This document shows, piece by piece, positions 45,180 through 54,214 of a stretch of DNA of 64,000 nucleotides. The stretch comes from Burkholderiales bacterium (GTDB lineage: Bacteria; Pseudomonadota; Gammaproteobacteria; Burkholderiales; Burkholderiaceae_C), in NCBI GenBank assembly GCA_947372465.1, contig CANBTT010000004.1, positions 1 to 64,000 on the forward strand, in the 5' to 3' direction. The notes below the pieces were generated by a model, which worked only from the letters and a program-made list of their open reading frames with translations, had not been told where the DNA came from and did no database searches. The position numbers and the translations under genes are program-made. The first letter of the stretch is position 1, and every line of letters begins with the position of its first letter.

Positions 45180-47498
45180 TCAGTTCGGTAAATTTAAAAC
45201 TGATTTGCTAAGAATATTGCGCTGTATTTCATTGCTGCCGGCAAAAATTTTAGCGCCCATGGCATTGAAAAGTGGTGAAACCACATGCATGTCTATATCT
45301 GAGCAGTGATCTTTGATGCAAGCATATTCTTGCGCAGCCTCAATGAGCAAGAGGGCCAAGCGCTCGTAAGTTTCGGTGGACCAAATCTTAAGCATAGAAA
45401 TACTGGCAGGCAACATTTCTCCTTTTTTCGCAATCGCAGCAAAGGTGGTGTATGCCGAGATCAAATCTTCGGTGTCAAGTTGAAGGTCTGTGAATTTAGA
45501 ACGAAAAATCGGATCATCAAACAGCTTCAACTTATTCGCAATTTTTCCGACTTGGTGAATGGTGTGCTGAGAGTGCTTGGGACTGCCTGTGAACAAACGC
45601 TCAAAGCCGAGCAAGGCCTTTGCAATGGTCCACCCCTCATTGATTTGACCCACAAGATTCTCAATGGGCACCAGAACATTGTCAAAGAAAACTTCACAAA
45701 AATCTGTCTCCCCCGCAATGTTCTCAATGGAACGAACGGTGATCCCCGGCGACTTCAAGTCAACCAACAAGAAACTGATGCCCGCTTGTTTTTTGACCGT
45801 TTTATCAGTTCGAACCAACATGAACATGTGTGTGCCATCCATGCCCCAAGTTGTCCAAATTTTTTGTCCATTGACCTTAAAGATGTCTCCCTCTAAAACT
45901 GCACTGGTTTGCACAGCAGCCAAATCCGAACCCGCATTGGGCTCAGAGTACCCTTGCGTCCAAATGTGTTCGCCCGCTAGAATTTTCGGCAAGAAGCGTT
46001 TAATTTGCTCATCTGTACCAAACCGCATCAAAATTGGCCCCACCATCACGAGACCTTGATCAGGACACCTTGCAACCCCCCAAGACTCGGTCTCTTCAAT
46101 ATAAGCAATCAGTTTTTCAGGTGTGAGTCCCATGCCTCCATGCTCTTTTGGCCAAGCAGGTGCCAACCACCCCAAATGCGACAGGGTCATGTACCACGCT
46201 TTGGATTCACTCCAACTTTGCCGGTAAGGCAAGTATCGACGTTGCTCGGGGTAGTGCTGCTTGAAGATGCTGCGAACGACGAGCCTGAATTCAAGGTCAC
46301 TCAATGCGTTCCAATCCTGATCTCTGGTAAATTCAGTCGATAAAGTTTCAGCAGAGGACTCCTTTTCCTCTTTGAGAGAAGTTGAGGACAGTTCTGAATA
46401 TCTTCTTTTGTGAAAAGATGCATTTCCAAATTGAGCACTTAAAAACATCGCTCTTTTAAAATACAAACCCACGTCATACTCATTGGTGGTACCAATGGCC
46501 CCGTGAAAATGTATCGCTGTTTTGGTGAGCGCCAAAGCCATGCTTGCACATCGAGCTTTTAATCGGCTGGCGCAAGAACTCAAGAAATTTCCATCCTGAC
46601 CCGGCATCTCAAAGAACCGGATCACTTCTGCGAAAGAAAATTTTGAAAGCTCAAGCTCAATGCGCAAATCGACCATCCTGTGTTGAATGGCCTGATTGCT
46701 GCCAATGGGCTTAGAAAACTGAATTCTTGTGCGCAAATACTCGCAAGTCATCTCCATGACTCGCTCTGACAAGCCGATCAGTTGTGCACACTGAATCAAA
46801 ATTGTTTTCTCTATTGCACGCAAAAGCAAATTCAAAACATCTTGCCCCGTGTGAAGCACATGCTGACTGGACACCAGACTTGCATTAAAAATAAGCTCAT
46901 GGCTTTTTAAGCCATCCACACTGCGGCAAGACACAAGGTCCAAACCCGCCGTGCTGACCGGCACCCAAAGGACTGAGAAATCCCCTTGCATTTGGCCCAC
47001 GACCAACCAGCCATCAATCTCTGCGCCTGGGCGCAAAAACCTCTTAACACCATCCAATTTGACAAATGGGCCTTGAGTGGAAACTGTGGTTTTGATGTTT
47101 TGGGAAAAAACGTCCCCAACCTCCTCTTGAGCGGCCAATGAAACGACCAACTCACCAGAGATGATTTTGCCGATCAAGTCATTTTTGAGTTGCGTATCCT
47201 TCAACCCCAGTAGGACTTGAAGGGGCAAAAAAGAAGCGTCCCATATGGGCTCAGGCAATAATTCTTGCCCACACATTTGAGCCATTGCGCAAACAATGCT
47301 CAATTCCAAACCCAATCCACCCTTGTCCTCGGGGACACATGCGCCCAACCACCCCATGTCAGCAATTTCAGACCAAACTTTTCGATCAAATTCGCATCCA
47401 TTTCTCTCTAAGTCTCGCCCTCTCCGGCGTTGATCCGTCGACTTTAAATACGACAATGCACTGTCTTGATAAATTTGATAGGAATTTTGGTCAATCAC
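45180..47498 (-). CDS. Two-domain (tandem-fused) acyl-CoA dehydrogenase
   Basis: 772 residues, twice the normal length. The N-terminal half (about 1-360) is an acyl-CoA dehydrogenase with LGACVPEDKGGLGLEL and a C-terminal-type motif HFHGAIGTTNEYDVGLYFKRA. The second half (about 395-772) is another, with WLAPAWPKEHGGMGLT, WTQGYSEPNAGSDLAAVQT, VNGQKIWTTW and the terminal AGSNEIQRNIL. Such fusions resemble the FadE26/FadE27-type alpha-beta enzymes and the single-chain FadE34 of steroid side-chain oxidation, where one half lacks activity. The start is GTG with AGGA upstream. The flavoprotein introduces a 2,3 double bond; the substrate is unknown. Confidence 0.9.
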   Translation of the reverse strand: MIDQNSYQIYQDSALSYLKSTDQRRRGRDLERNGCEFDRKVWSEIADMGWLGACVPEDKGGLGLELSIVCAMAQMCGQELLPEPIWDASFLPLQVLLGLKDTQLKNDLIGKIISGELVVSLAAQEEVGDVFSQNIKTTVSTQGPFVKLDGVKRFLRPGAEIDGWLVVGQMQGDFSVLWVPVSTAGLDLVSCRSVDGLKSHELIFNASLVSSQHVLHTGQDVLNLLLRAIEKTILIQCAQLIGLSERVMEMTCEYLRTRIQFSKPIGSNQAIQHRMVDLRIELELSKFSFAEVIRFFEMPGQDGNFLSSCASRLKARCASMALALTKTAIHFHGAIGTTNEYDVGLYFKRAMFLSAQFGNASFHKRRYSELSSTSLKEEKESSAETLSTEFTRDQDWNALSDLEFRLVVRSIFKQHYPEQRRYLPYRQSWSESKAWYMTLSHLGWLAPAWPKEHGGMGLTPEKLIAYIEETESWGVARCPDQGLVMVGPILMRFGTDEQIKRFLPKILAGEHIWTQGYSEPNAGSDLAAVQTSAVLEGDIFKVNGQKIWTTWGMDGTHMFMLVRTDKTVKKQAGISFLLVDLKSPGITVRSIENIAGETDFCEVFFDNVLVPIENLVGQINEGWTIAKALLGFERLFTGSPKHSQHTIHQVGKIANKLKLFDDPIFRSKFTDLQLDTEDLISAYTTFAAIAKKGEMLPASISMLKIWSTETYERLALLLIEAAQEYACIKDHCSDIDMHVVSPLFNAMGAKIFAGSNEIQRNILSKSVLNLPN

Positions 47499-47516
47499 AA
47501 CAACATCCTTTTGTCA

Positions 47517-48737
47517 TCAAATGACTTTTTTAAGCCTCAAATCATCAAGCTGTGCTTGCTCAAAATTCAGCAGCTCTTTGAGTATTTCATGTGTATGTTG
47601 TCCAAGAGTGGGGGGGGCCATTTCATAAACATTGGGGGTTTCAGAAAAGATGATCGGGTTTGAGATCTGAGGAATTTTCCCAAGCGTGGAGTGTTCCATT
47701 TCAAACTGTACATTGCGGTGCTTGATTTGGGGGTCACTGAACACGTCTGCAAACTCGTTGATGGGACCACTTGGAACGCCAGACCGCTCAAACGATGTGT
47801 ACCAAAAGTCCAGGGTGTTGCCCTTGATCACCTGTTCAAGCTGAGGAATCAAGGCGTCTTTGTTTTTCACGCGCATTTGATTGGTTTTAAATCTGTCATC
47901 AAGCGGCAAATGAGCCAAGCCAAGTACTTCACAAAACTTAAGGAATTGACTGTCATTGCCTACCGTGACCATGATGGTTCCATCAGAACACTCGAATGAT
48001 TGATAAGGACAGGTGATAGGAGACGCATTGCCCAAGCGTTTTGGCTGCTCACCTGAGACCAAATACATCATGCCTAGATGCGACAGGGACGCCACCTGGG
48101 CATCAAAGAGGGCCAAGTCGATGTGCTGACCGCGACTTGAAACAGCATCTCGATGCCTCAAAGCCGCAAGAATTGCACACACCGCATAAAACCCAGCGGT
48201 GATGTCTCCTATCGCAAAGCCCGTTCGCACAGGACCGCCCCCCACCTGCGAATCGGCTTTGCCGGTCACACTCATCAAGCCACTCATGGCTTGAAAAATT
48301 GGATCATACCCAGGCCGATGACTGTAAGGACCCGTTTGCCCAAACCCACTGATGGAGCAATAAATCAGCTTTGGGTTGATTGCTTTCAATGACAAATAAT
48401 CTAAGCCAAAGCGCTCTAAATCTTTGGGTTTGAAATTCTCAACCAATACATCGGATTGGGCAACCAATGCCTTGACGATGTCTTGGCCCGCAACGGTAGA
48501 AATATCAAGGGTGATGGATTTTTTTCCTCGGTTCATTGCGATGAACGAGGAGGTTTCTTGGGTGGCCTGCCCCTTTGTATCCTTCAAAGGAATGCCTTGA
48601 TAGCGAACATCATCTCCCTTTGATGGCCTCTCCACCTTGATGACCTCCGCACCAAAATCGGCCAACATTTGAGTTGCCCAAGGACCCGAGAAAACACGGC
48701 TCAAGTCCAACACCCTGATGCCATTTAAGCTGCTCAT
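47517..48737 (-). CDS. CaiB/BaiF family (class III) CoA-transferase A
   Basis: 406 residues, family length. The N-terminal VLDLSRVFSGPWATQMLADFGAEVIKVERPSKGDDVR, RGKKSITLDIST and IYCSISGFGQTGPYSHRPGYDPIFQAMSGLMSVTG are hallmark blocks; the catalytic Asp lies in the GYDPIFQAMSGL region. It moves CoA between carboxylic acids. It lies in the middle of the nine-gene operon, 18 bp before the double dehydrogenase. A run of eight C in the coding strand (47617-47610) sits near the C-terminus. Confidence 0.94.
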   Translation of the reverse strand: MSSLNGIRVLDLSRVFSGPWATQMLADFGAEVIKVERPSKGDDVRYQGIPLKDTKGQATQETSSFIAMNRGKKSITLDISTVAGQDIVKALVAQSDVLVENFKPKDLERFGLDYLSLKAINPKLIYCSISGFGQTGPYSHRPGYDPIFQAMSGLMSVTGKADSQVGGGPVRTGFAIGDITAGFYAVCAILAALRHRDAVSSRGQHIDLALFDAQVASLSHLGMMYLVSGEQPKRLGNASPITCPYQSFECSDGTIMVTVGNDSQFLKFCEVLGLAHLPLDDRFKTNQMRVKNKDALIPQLEQVIKGNTLDFWYTSFERSGVPSGPINEFADVFSDPQIKHRNVQFEMEHSTLGKIPQISNPIIFSETPNVYEMAPPTLGQHTHEILKELLNFEQAQLDDLRLKKVI

Positions 48738-48764
48738 TGAAATCCCTTGCCTGTCATTAGCATA

Positions 48765-49370
48765 TCAGCCTTCAATGGGCAAGGTGTTGTGCACACTGGG
48801 GCGCGTCTCGATTGTTTCGTACCATTGGCTCAATTTAGGAGCTTTGCTGCGCCACTTGAGCGCATCAAATCGATAGTCCAAATAACCCAACGCACAAACA
48901 AGCGACACAAGTCCGATTGTGAACTTGGATGCCCGTATGTCCTCGACTTCATTTTCCAGTACATCCAATGTCGCCAAGGCTTTTAACTCAAAGGCGGCCA
49001 AGAGTGCGTCAAGCGGGACGGCCCTTTCCCTTTCATTTCTCCATAAAATCAGCGCATCCAACAAGCCGTCTCCCAGCGCGTGCCATTGAAGGGCCTGCCA
49101 TTTTTCTTGATGGCCAGAGGGAAAAAATTCACCTTTGTAGAGATCGTTCAAGTATTCACAAATAACAACTGAATCAAATAACCTTGTTCCATCGCTCAAA
49201 ACAAGCGTAGGTATTTTCGACAAGGGATTGTCAAGCATCAACTGCTTGTTGGGCTGCGTCATGGCGGCCACTGAACGAACCAACTCGATATCGTTTGCCG
49301 CATCAAGCTCCTCAATGAGGATCATTACTTTTCGAACGTAAGGTGATTTTGGGGACCAATGTAATTTCAT
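48765..49370 (-). CDS. Glutathione S-transferase
   Basis: 201 residues. The N-terminal thioredoxin-like domain has SPKSPYVRKVMI (Ser/Tyr region for glutathione activation), NPLSKIPTLVLSDG (cis-Pro) and LFDSVVICEYL (gamma-glutamyl binding); an all-helical domain follows. Detoxification or isomerisation of an electrophilic intermediate is plausible. It is embedded between an enoyl-CoA hydratase and a CoA-transferase in the operon, an unusual partner for beta-oxidation genes. Confidence 0.92.
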   Translation of the reverse strand: MKLHWSPKSPYVRKVMILIEELDAANDIELVRSVAAMTQPNKQLMLDNPLSKIPTLVLSDGTRLFDSVVICEYLNDLYKGEFFPSGHQEKWQALQWHALGDGLLDALILWRNERERAVPLDALLAAFELKALATLDVLENEVEDIRASKFTIGLVSLVCALGYLDYRFDALKWRSKAPKLSQWYETIETRPSVHNTLPIEG

Positions 49371-49379
49371 TTTTTTCTC

Positions 49380-50156
49380 TCAACGACCAATAAATTGTGG
49401 AAGGCGTTTTTCTTTGAATGCCTGTTGGGCCTCTTTGGCATCCTCGGTTTTAGCGATTTGTGCGGTCATGTCTTGTTCATAACGGTAACCATCGCGCAAA
49501 CTCAAATCCTCTACAACATTCAAAGTGTGCTTGATCATTTTGGTGGATATGGGACTTTTCGCTGCAATGGTTGCGGCAAGCTCAAGGGCCTTGATCATCA
49601 ATTCATCTTGCGGAACACAAAATTCAATCACCCCTAGGCGAAGCAATTCTTTTGCATCAACTCGATAACCCGTCAAGGCCATTCGCCTTAATCTCGAATG
49701 GCTAAACAAACGCTCTGCATGCTTGCACCCGCCAAGCAATCCGACGTCAACCTCTGGCAAACCCACCGTTGCATTGTCTGAAGCGAGCAAAATATCACTG
49801 GAAGCGATCATGGCCATGCCGGAGCCCAATGCGGCACCATTGATGGCTGCAATCACGGGCTTTGCACACTCTCGGATGGCATGGAAACATTCCCGCGTTC
49901 TTCTTGAATGGGCTATCAGATCGCCTGGACCTTTGATGTTTTCGGCTCTAGCCTTCAGATCTGCTCCCGCACAAAAGACTTTCCCCTTGGCCGTCAATAC
50001 CACCACCCGAACGTCGTCGAGCTCGGAGATGAGGTCCAAGGCATGGGTGAGCTCATCATTGAGTGTTCTTGTTAAGGCATTGACAGGAGGACTGTTCATC
50101 GTGAGCACGGCCACATGGTCTTTGACGAATACCTCTAACTCTTTAAATTCGAACAT
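49380..50156 (-). CDS. Enoyl-CoA hydratase/isomerase (crotonase) family protein
   Basis: 258 residues from ATG 50154-50156, chosen because AGGGAAG lies just upstream; a longer start would add 11 residues. The crotonase fold has an oxyanion-hole segment KVFCAGADLKARAE (about 55-68) and NGAALGSGMAMIASSDILLAS. The first catalytic Glu position of classical hydratases reads GLLGGCKH, and the second falls in GLPEVDVGLLGG, so hydratase rather than another crotonase activity is likely but not certain. It is part of the nine-gene operon. Confidence 0.92.
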   Translation of the reverse strand: MFEFKELEVFVKDHVAVLTMNSPPVNALTRTLNDELTHALDLISELDDVRVVVLTAKGKVFCAGADLKARAENIKGPGDLIAHSRRTRECFHAIRECAKPVIAAINGAALGSGMAMIASSDILLASDNATVGLPEVDVGLLGGCKHAERLFSHSRLRRMALTGYRVDAKELLRLGVIEFCVPQDELMIKALELAATIAAKSPISTKMIKHTLNVVEDLSLRDGYRYEQDMTAQIAKTEDAKEAQQAFKEKRLPQFIGR

Positions 50157-50189
50157 ATCTTCCCTATAAAAATTTATATTTGTAAGCAC

Positions 50190-51410
50190 TCAAATGACAC
50201 GCTCGTTGCTTAAATTTTGTATTTCTTGTTCCGAAAAACCCAAGTCACTCAATATTTTTACGGTATGTTGCCCCAAAAGTGGTGGCGCTTGGTCTACTTT
50301 GATGCTGGCATTTTTAAAATGAAACGGCGTCATCACTTGTGAGACCTTGCCTGAAACCGGGTGATCCAACTGCCTGACCATTTTGCGGTGAACAATTTGC
50401 GGATCGTTCAAAGCCTCGGCCACAGAGTTGATAGGTCCACAGGGCACCTCTGCCGCCTCCATTTTCTCGGTCCAAAATGCACGTGTATTCTTGAGAAATT
50501 CAGCGTCTAAAAGAGGCCTAAGTTCAAGTTGGTTTTTAACCCTTTGAGAGTTGGTCTTGAACCGATCGTCCAGCGCCAAGTCCGGCAAACCCAAGGCCTT
50601 GCACAGGCTCACAAATTGACCATCGTTTCCAACCGCGAGCACCACCTGTCCATCAGAGCACTTAAAAACATCTTGAGGTTGTATATTGGGGTGCGCGTTG
50701 CCCCCTCTGACTGGCGTTTTTCCTGTCATCAAAAAATTCATCGCTTGATTGGAGAGCAACCCCACCTGCACATCCAACATGGACATGTCAATGTACTCTC
50801 CCTCTCCCGTGACCTCTCTGTTTGATAGCGCGGCCAATATACCAATCGTGGCATAACTCCCAGTAATCAAATCGATGATAGGAATGCCCACCTTTTGCGG
50901 CCCTCCACCAGGATTTTGATCCTTTTCACCTGTGACACTCATCAACCCCCCCATGGCTTGAATTAAAAAATCGTAAGCCAGGTGACTTGCTTTTGGCCCT
51001 GTTTGACCAAAGCCGGTGATTGAGCAATAGATTATTTTTTGATTGACTTTTTTTATGCTTTCATAATCCAAGTTGTAACGCTCAAGGGTTCCAACCTTGT
51101 AATTCTCCAAAATGATATCCGCCTCTTTTGCCAATGCTCTAATAATTTCTTGACCCTTGGGCTGGGAGATATCGACCGTGATGGATTCTTTGCCACGGTT
51201 GACACCCAAGTAGTAGCCAGATTCTTTTGAGTTGTCACCGTTTTCATCCTTCAAAAAGGGTGGCCCCCAAGCCCGGGTATCGTCTCCAGCACCTGGCCTT
51301 TCGACCTTGATCACTTGAGCCCCCAAATCTGCCAATATCTGGCCCGACCAAGGTCCGGCAAGAACCCTGCTCAAGTCCAAAACTTTGATGTGCGATAGTA
51401 AGTGCTTCAA
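50190..51410 (-). CDS. CaiB/BaiF family CoA-transferase B
   Basis: 406 residues: VLDLSRVLAGPWSGQILADLGAQVIKVERPGAGDDTRAWGPP, NRGKESITVDISQPKG, IYCSITGFGQTGPKASHLAYDFLIQAMGGLMSVTGE. Catalytic Asp is expected in YDFLIQAMGGL. Together with copies A and C, this operon carries three distinct CoA-transferases, suggesting successive acids or several substrates. The start is TTG at 51410 with AAGG upstream; a 12-bp tandem repeat abuts this ribosome site. Confidence 0.94.
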   Translation of the reverse strand: MKHLLSHIKVLDLSRVLAGPWSGQILADLGAQVIKVERPGAGDDTRAWGPPFLKDENGDNSKESGYYLGVNRGKESITVDISQPKGQEIIRALAKEADIILENYKVGTLERYNLDYESIKKVNQKIIYCSITGFGQTGPKASHLAYDFLIQAMGGLMSVTGEKDQNPGGGPQKVGIPIIDLITGSYATIGILAALSNREVTGEGEYIDMSMLDVQVGLLSNQAMNFLMTGKTPVRGGNAHPNIQPQDVFKCSDGQVVLAVGNDGQFVSLCKALGLPDLALDDRFKTNSQRVKNQLELRPLLDAEFLKNTRAFWTEKMEAAEVPCGPINSVAEALNDPQIVHRKMVRQLDHPVSGKVSQVMTPFHFKNASIKVDQAPPLLGQHTVKILSDLGFSEQEIQNLSNERVI

Positions 51411-51418
51411 TTGTTGCC

Positions 51419-51466
51419 TTTGTGATTTGATTTGTGATTTGATTTGTGATTTGATGTGTGATTCGC
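51419..51466. repeat. 12-bp tandem repeat in the leader of CoA-transferase B
   Basis: Three perfect copies of TTTGTGATTTGA (51419-51430, 51431-51442, 51443-51454) and a degenerate fourth (51455-51466) fill half of the 98-bp gap between the single acyl-CoA dehydrogenase stop and the CoA-transferase B start. They lie directly upstream of the ribosome site and do not overlap coding sequence. Confidence 0.92.
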
Positions 51467-51508
51467 TTTGATTGAGCGCTTGGCTTGATGGTTATGTTTT
51501 TACAGCCC

Positions 51509-52702
51509 CTAGTACGACCTCTCTAATCCCAAAACGTGTTGTGCGATGTATGCCAAAATCATATTCGTAGAAATTGGCGCAATTTGATACAAACGGCTCT
51601 CTCGCCACTTGCGCTCCAATTCGTATTCCTTCGCAAATGAGAATCCACCAAGCGTCTGCATCGCCACATCCGCTGCCTTGAAGGCTGCCTCTGAAGCCAC
51701 CAATTTCGCTATATTGGCCGCCTCGCCACAGTCTTGTTGTGCATCAAACAAGGCCGCTGCCTTGCGACACATCGTATCGGCCACCTCTAGCTCAATGTGA
51801 GCTCTTGCCAACGGAAATTGAACGCCTTGATTCTTACCAATGCTGCGCCCAAAGACGGTCCGACTGTTTGCGTAGTTGACCGCATGGTTCAAACACCAGC
51901 GACCATCTCCAACCGCTTCGGTTCCAACCAAAATGCGTTCAGCATTCATGCCATCCAAGATATATTTAAATCCTTTGCCCTCTTCTCCAATTAAATTCTC
52001 TGCTGGCACACGCAATTGATCGAAAAACACCTCTGTTGCACCGTGATTGATCATGGCATCTATTGGACGAATATCAACACCTTGTCCAATACTTTGCCTT
52101 AGGTCGACGATAAAGACCGACAAACCATCCGTTTTTTTGCTCACCTGCGCAAGGGGTGTCGTTCTGGCCAAGAGAAGCATCAAGTCTGAGTGCAGTGCTC
52201 TTGAGGTCCAGACCTTTTGACCATTTACCACATAGTGATCGCCTTGTTTGACTGCCGTTGTCTTTAAACTGCTAGTGTCCGAACCAGATGTGGGCTCAGT
52301 CACACCAAACGCTTGCAGGCGCAACTCACCACTGGCAATTTTTGGCAGATAGAGATTTTTCTGAGCTTGACTTCCATGTCGCAGCAAGGTGCCCATGATG
52401 TACATCTGCGCATGTCCTTGACTCGCAACGCAACCACTTGCATTGATTTCCTCCAAAATAACCGCCGCCGCCCGCAGGGGAAGACCCGAGCCACCATACT
52501 CCTCAGGAATCAAAGAGGCCAAAAATCCTGCTTGCGTGAGCGCGTTGATGAAGTCAGTTGGGTAGCTTGAATCATCTTCCAGCGCTCTCCAATAAGATCC
52601 AGGAAATTGGCCACAAATGCGCTGAACAGCATCTCTGAGCTCAGGATAGTCCCGCCCCAAGGGCATTGCAACTTCGCTGTCATTGTTTTTCGAATTCGAC
52701 AT
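51509..52702 (-). CDS. Acyl-CoA dehydrogenase (single domain)
   Basis: 397 residues, normal family length. Motifs are FLASLIPEEYGGSGLPL, LQAFGVTEPTSGSDTSSLKTTA (FAD/substrate loop), VNGQKVWTSRALHSDLMLLLART, and the mid-C-terminal MQTLGGFSFAKEYELERKWRESRLYQIAPIS. The C-terminal GxxxIQ segment reads QIAPISTNMILAYIAQHVLG, slightly unlike the usual GTNEI. It oxidises an acyl-CoA to the enoyl-CoA. It follows the MmgE/PrpD gene by 3 bp. Confidence 0.93.
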   Translation of the reverse strand: MSNSKNNDSEVAMPLGRDYPELRDAVQRICGQFPGSYWRALEDDSSYPTDFINALTQAGFLASLIPEEYGGSGLPLRAAAVILEEINASGCVASQGHAQMYIMGTLLRHGSQAQKNLYLPKIASGELRLQAFGVTEPTSGSDTSSLKTTAVKQGDHYVVNGQKVWTSRALHSDLMLLLARTTPLAQVSKKTDGLSVFIVDLRQSIGQGVDIRPIDAMINHGATEVFFDQLRVPAENLIGEEGKGFKYILDGMNAERILVGTEAVGDGRWCLNHAVNYANSRTVFGRSIGKNQGVQFPLARAHIELEVADTMCRKAAALFDAQQDCGEAANIAKLVASEAAFKAADVAMQTLGGFSFAKEYELERKWRESRLYQIAPISTNMILAYIAQHVLGLERSY

Positions 52703-52705
52703 GTT

Positions 52706-54154
52706 TTACTTTTGAGTGTGATTAAATAGGGATCGGATGCTTTTCATGTCCTGAAGATGGATGAGTTTTTCGTACAAGTCAAGCGCTTGCGATTCTCGAC
52801 CTTTAAAACCCCCATAATTGAAACAGTCTAAGAATTTTTCTTTCAATGCAACTTGTGTCAGCGGTAAAAAAGCGTTTCCACGGGGAAATCTGATATCACC
52901 CGAATCAATGGTTTTCCCATTTTTTAAATGGATCATCACTCGATCATTGATTGAAAAAGCAGGATCAATCGGACACTTTGTATCAACAATGTCGACGTCA
53001 ACTTTTTTCATGAGATCTTGGACCTCACGCAATTGAACAAAGGCATCCGTGAGCTCAGCCAAACCAACCCGGCCCACCAACAATGCACAGGCCACTGAAA
53101 ACTCCAAACTGAATTTTGCCTCTAAACCATTTTGTGGCAAATGGTTTCTTAGCATCGAAGCTTGTGCAGGACCGATCCAGGCCTGAACCCTTGCAACCTC
53201 TTCATGAGCAAATCCATGGCTCATCATTGCATCCAATACACCATCAACGACACGGTGCGCTGAGTAGCACATGGGGTACTGCTTGATAGACAGCCTAGCA
53301 TTTGCGATTCTTGATGTGCTTAAACATGTTGCCGGACTGTCCAAATCGACTTGCCCCTTTGGCGATATCGCGTTTAGAAATCCGGCGCTAGACTCAAATA
53401 CAGCACTGGACGCGGTCATGCCATTTTTCGCATACATCACGGCCTCAATCGCATTGGAGACAGCACGGCCGGCCTGCATGGGCTTGGACATCGAGCCAAA
53501 ATTGGCCGTCAAACCTGAAGCCATGCTGGCTGCCAAAGAGATGGCGTGGGTTGATTGAGAGGCGTTCAATTGGTAGAGGTGCGCAACCGCCGCTGCGCAT
53601 GCAACCGTCCCCAAAACGGCGGTGGGATGCCAGCCCTTTAAATGGTATTGATCGCTCTCGCGACTCAACAACTCAGCCCAAACTTCATATCCCACCCAGT
53701 AAGCTTGCAGAACTTGCTCGCCAGACGCCTCCACAGCATGGCCCACAGCGAGAACCGCCGGCCCCAAGACAACACTTGGGTGACCCGAAAGCGCCACATC
53801 ATCGTAGTCCAAGGCATGACCAAGGCTTGCATTTAAAAATGCGGCGTCTTGCGTTTTTAGATACGTATCGAAGACGGGCACTGGAGAAAAACGCTCGAAG
53901 TTCGCTCCATGCACAAGAGAGGCGTGGTTGCCAGCGTCTTGCTCTTGGAAAAATTTCAACAACACCGCAGCTACAGGCTCATTCTTTCCAGCATACATCG
54001 TGGCCACCGTATCGGTCAGACCCATCTTGATGATTTCAAACGCCTCCTGCCTTGTTGCTTGAAGCTTGGGTGTTTCCTCAGGGCCCGTGGCCTGACCAAA
54101 AAATGGTTGGCTGATGAATTGACCCAATGCAGCAGATAATCCCAATCGATTCAT
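52706..54154 (-). CDS. MmgE/PrpD family protein
   Basis: 482 residues. Family blocks include DTVATMYAG, ASLGHALDYDDVALSGHPSVVLGPAVLAVGHAV, YQLNASQSTHAISLAASMASGLTANFGSMSKPMQAGRA and IKQYPMCYSAHRVVDGVL. Members include 2-methylcitrate dehydratase and cis-aconitate decarboxylase; many act on tri- or dicarboxylates. No methylcitrate synthase or lyase is present, so propionate breakdown is not supported. It is the second gene in the operon, suggesting a dehydration or decarboxylation before CoA activation. Confidence 0.92.
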   Translation of the reverse strand: MNRLGLSAALGQFISQPFFGQATGPEETPKLQATRQEAFEIIKMGLTDTVATMYAGKNEPVAAVLLKFFQEQDAGNHASLVHGANFERFSPVPVFDTYLKTQDAAFLNASLGHALDYDDVALSGHPSVVLGPAVLAVGHAVEASGEQVLQAYWVGYEVWAELLSRESDQYHLKGWHPTAVLGTVACAAAVAHLYQLNASQSTHAISLAASMASGLTANFGSMSKPMQAGRAVSNAIEAVMYAKNGMTASSAVFESSAGFLNAISPKGQVDLDSPATCLSTSRIANARLSIKQYPMCYSAHRVVDGVLDAMMSHGFAHEEVARVQAWIGPAQASMLRNHLPQNGLEAKFSLEFSVACALLVGRVGLAELTDAFVQLREVQDLMKKVDVDIVDTKCPIDPAFSINDRVMIHLKNGKTIDSGDIRFPRGNAFLPLTQVALKEKFLDCFNYGGFKGRESQALDLYEKLIHLQDMKSIRSLFNHTQK

Positions 54155-54214
54155 AGAAATCCTTCGCGATGCTTTGTTTGGCTGATTTGATGACTTAAGT
54201 TGAGAGGCTTTTTT

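Noticed and set aside
44720..51410. Itaconate degradation suggested by CoA-transferase plus MaoC
   Set aside because: The third required enzyme, a CitE-like citramalyl-CoA lyase, is absent, and the extra dehydrogenases are not explained by that pathway.
52706..54154. Propionate (2-methylcitrate) pathway suggested by the MmgE/PrpD gene
   Set aside because: No prpB, prpC or acnD/prpF homologue is present in the window. The neighbours are CoA-transferases and acyl-CoA dehydrogenases, so the family label alone does not support it.
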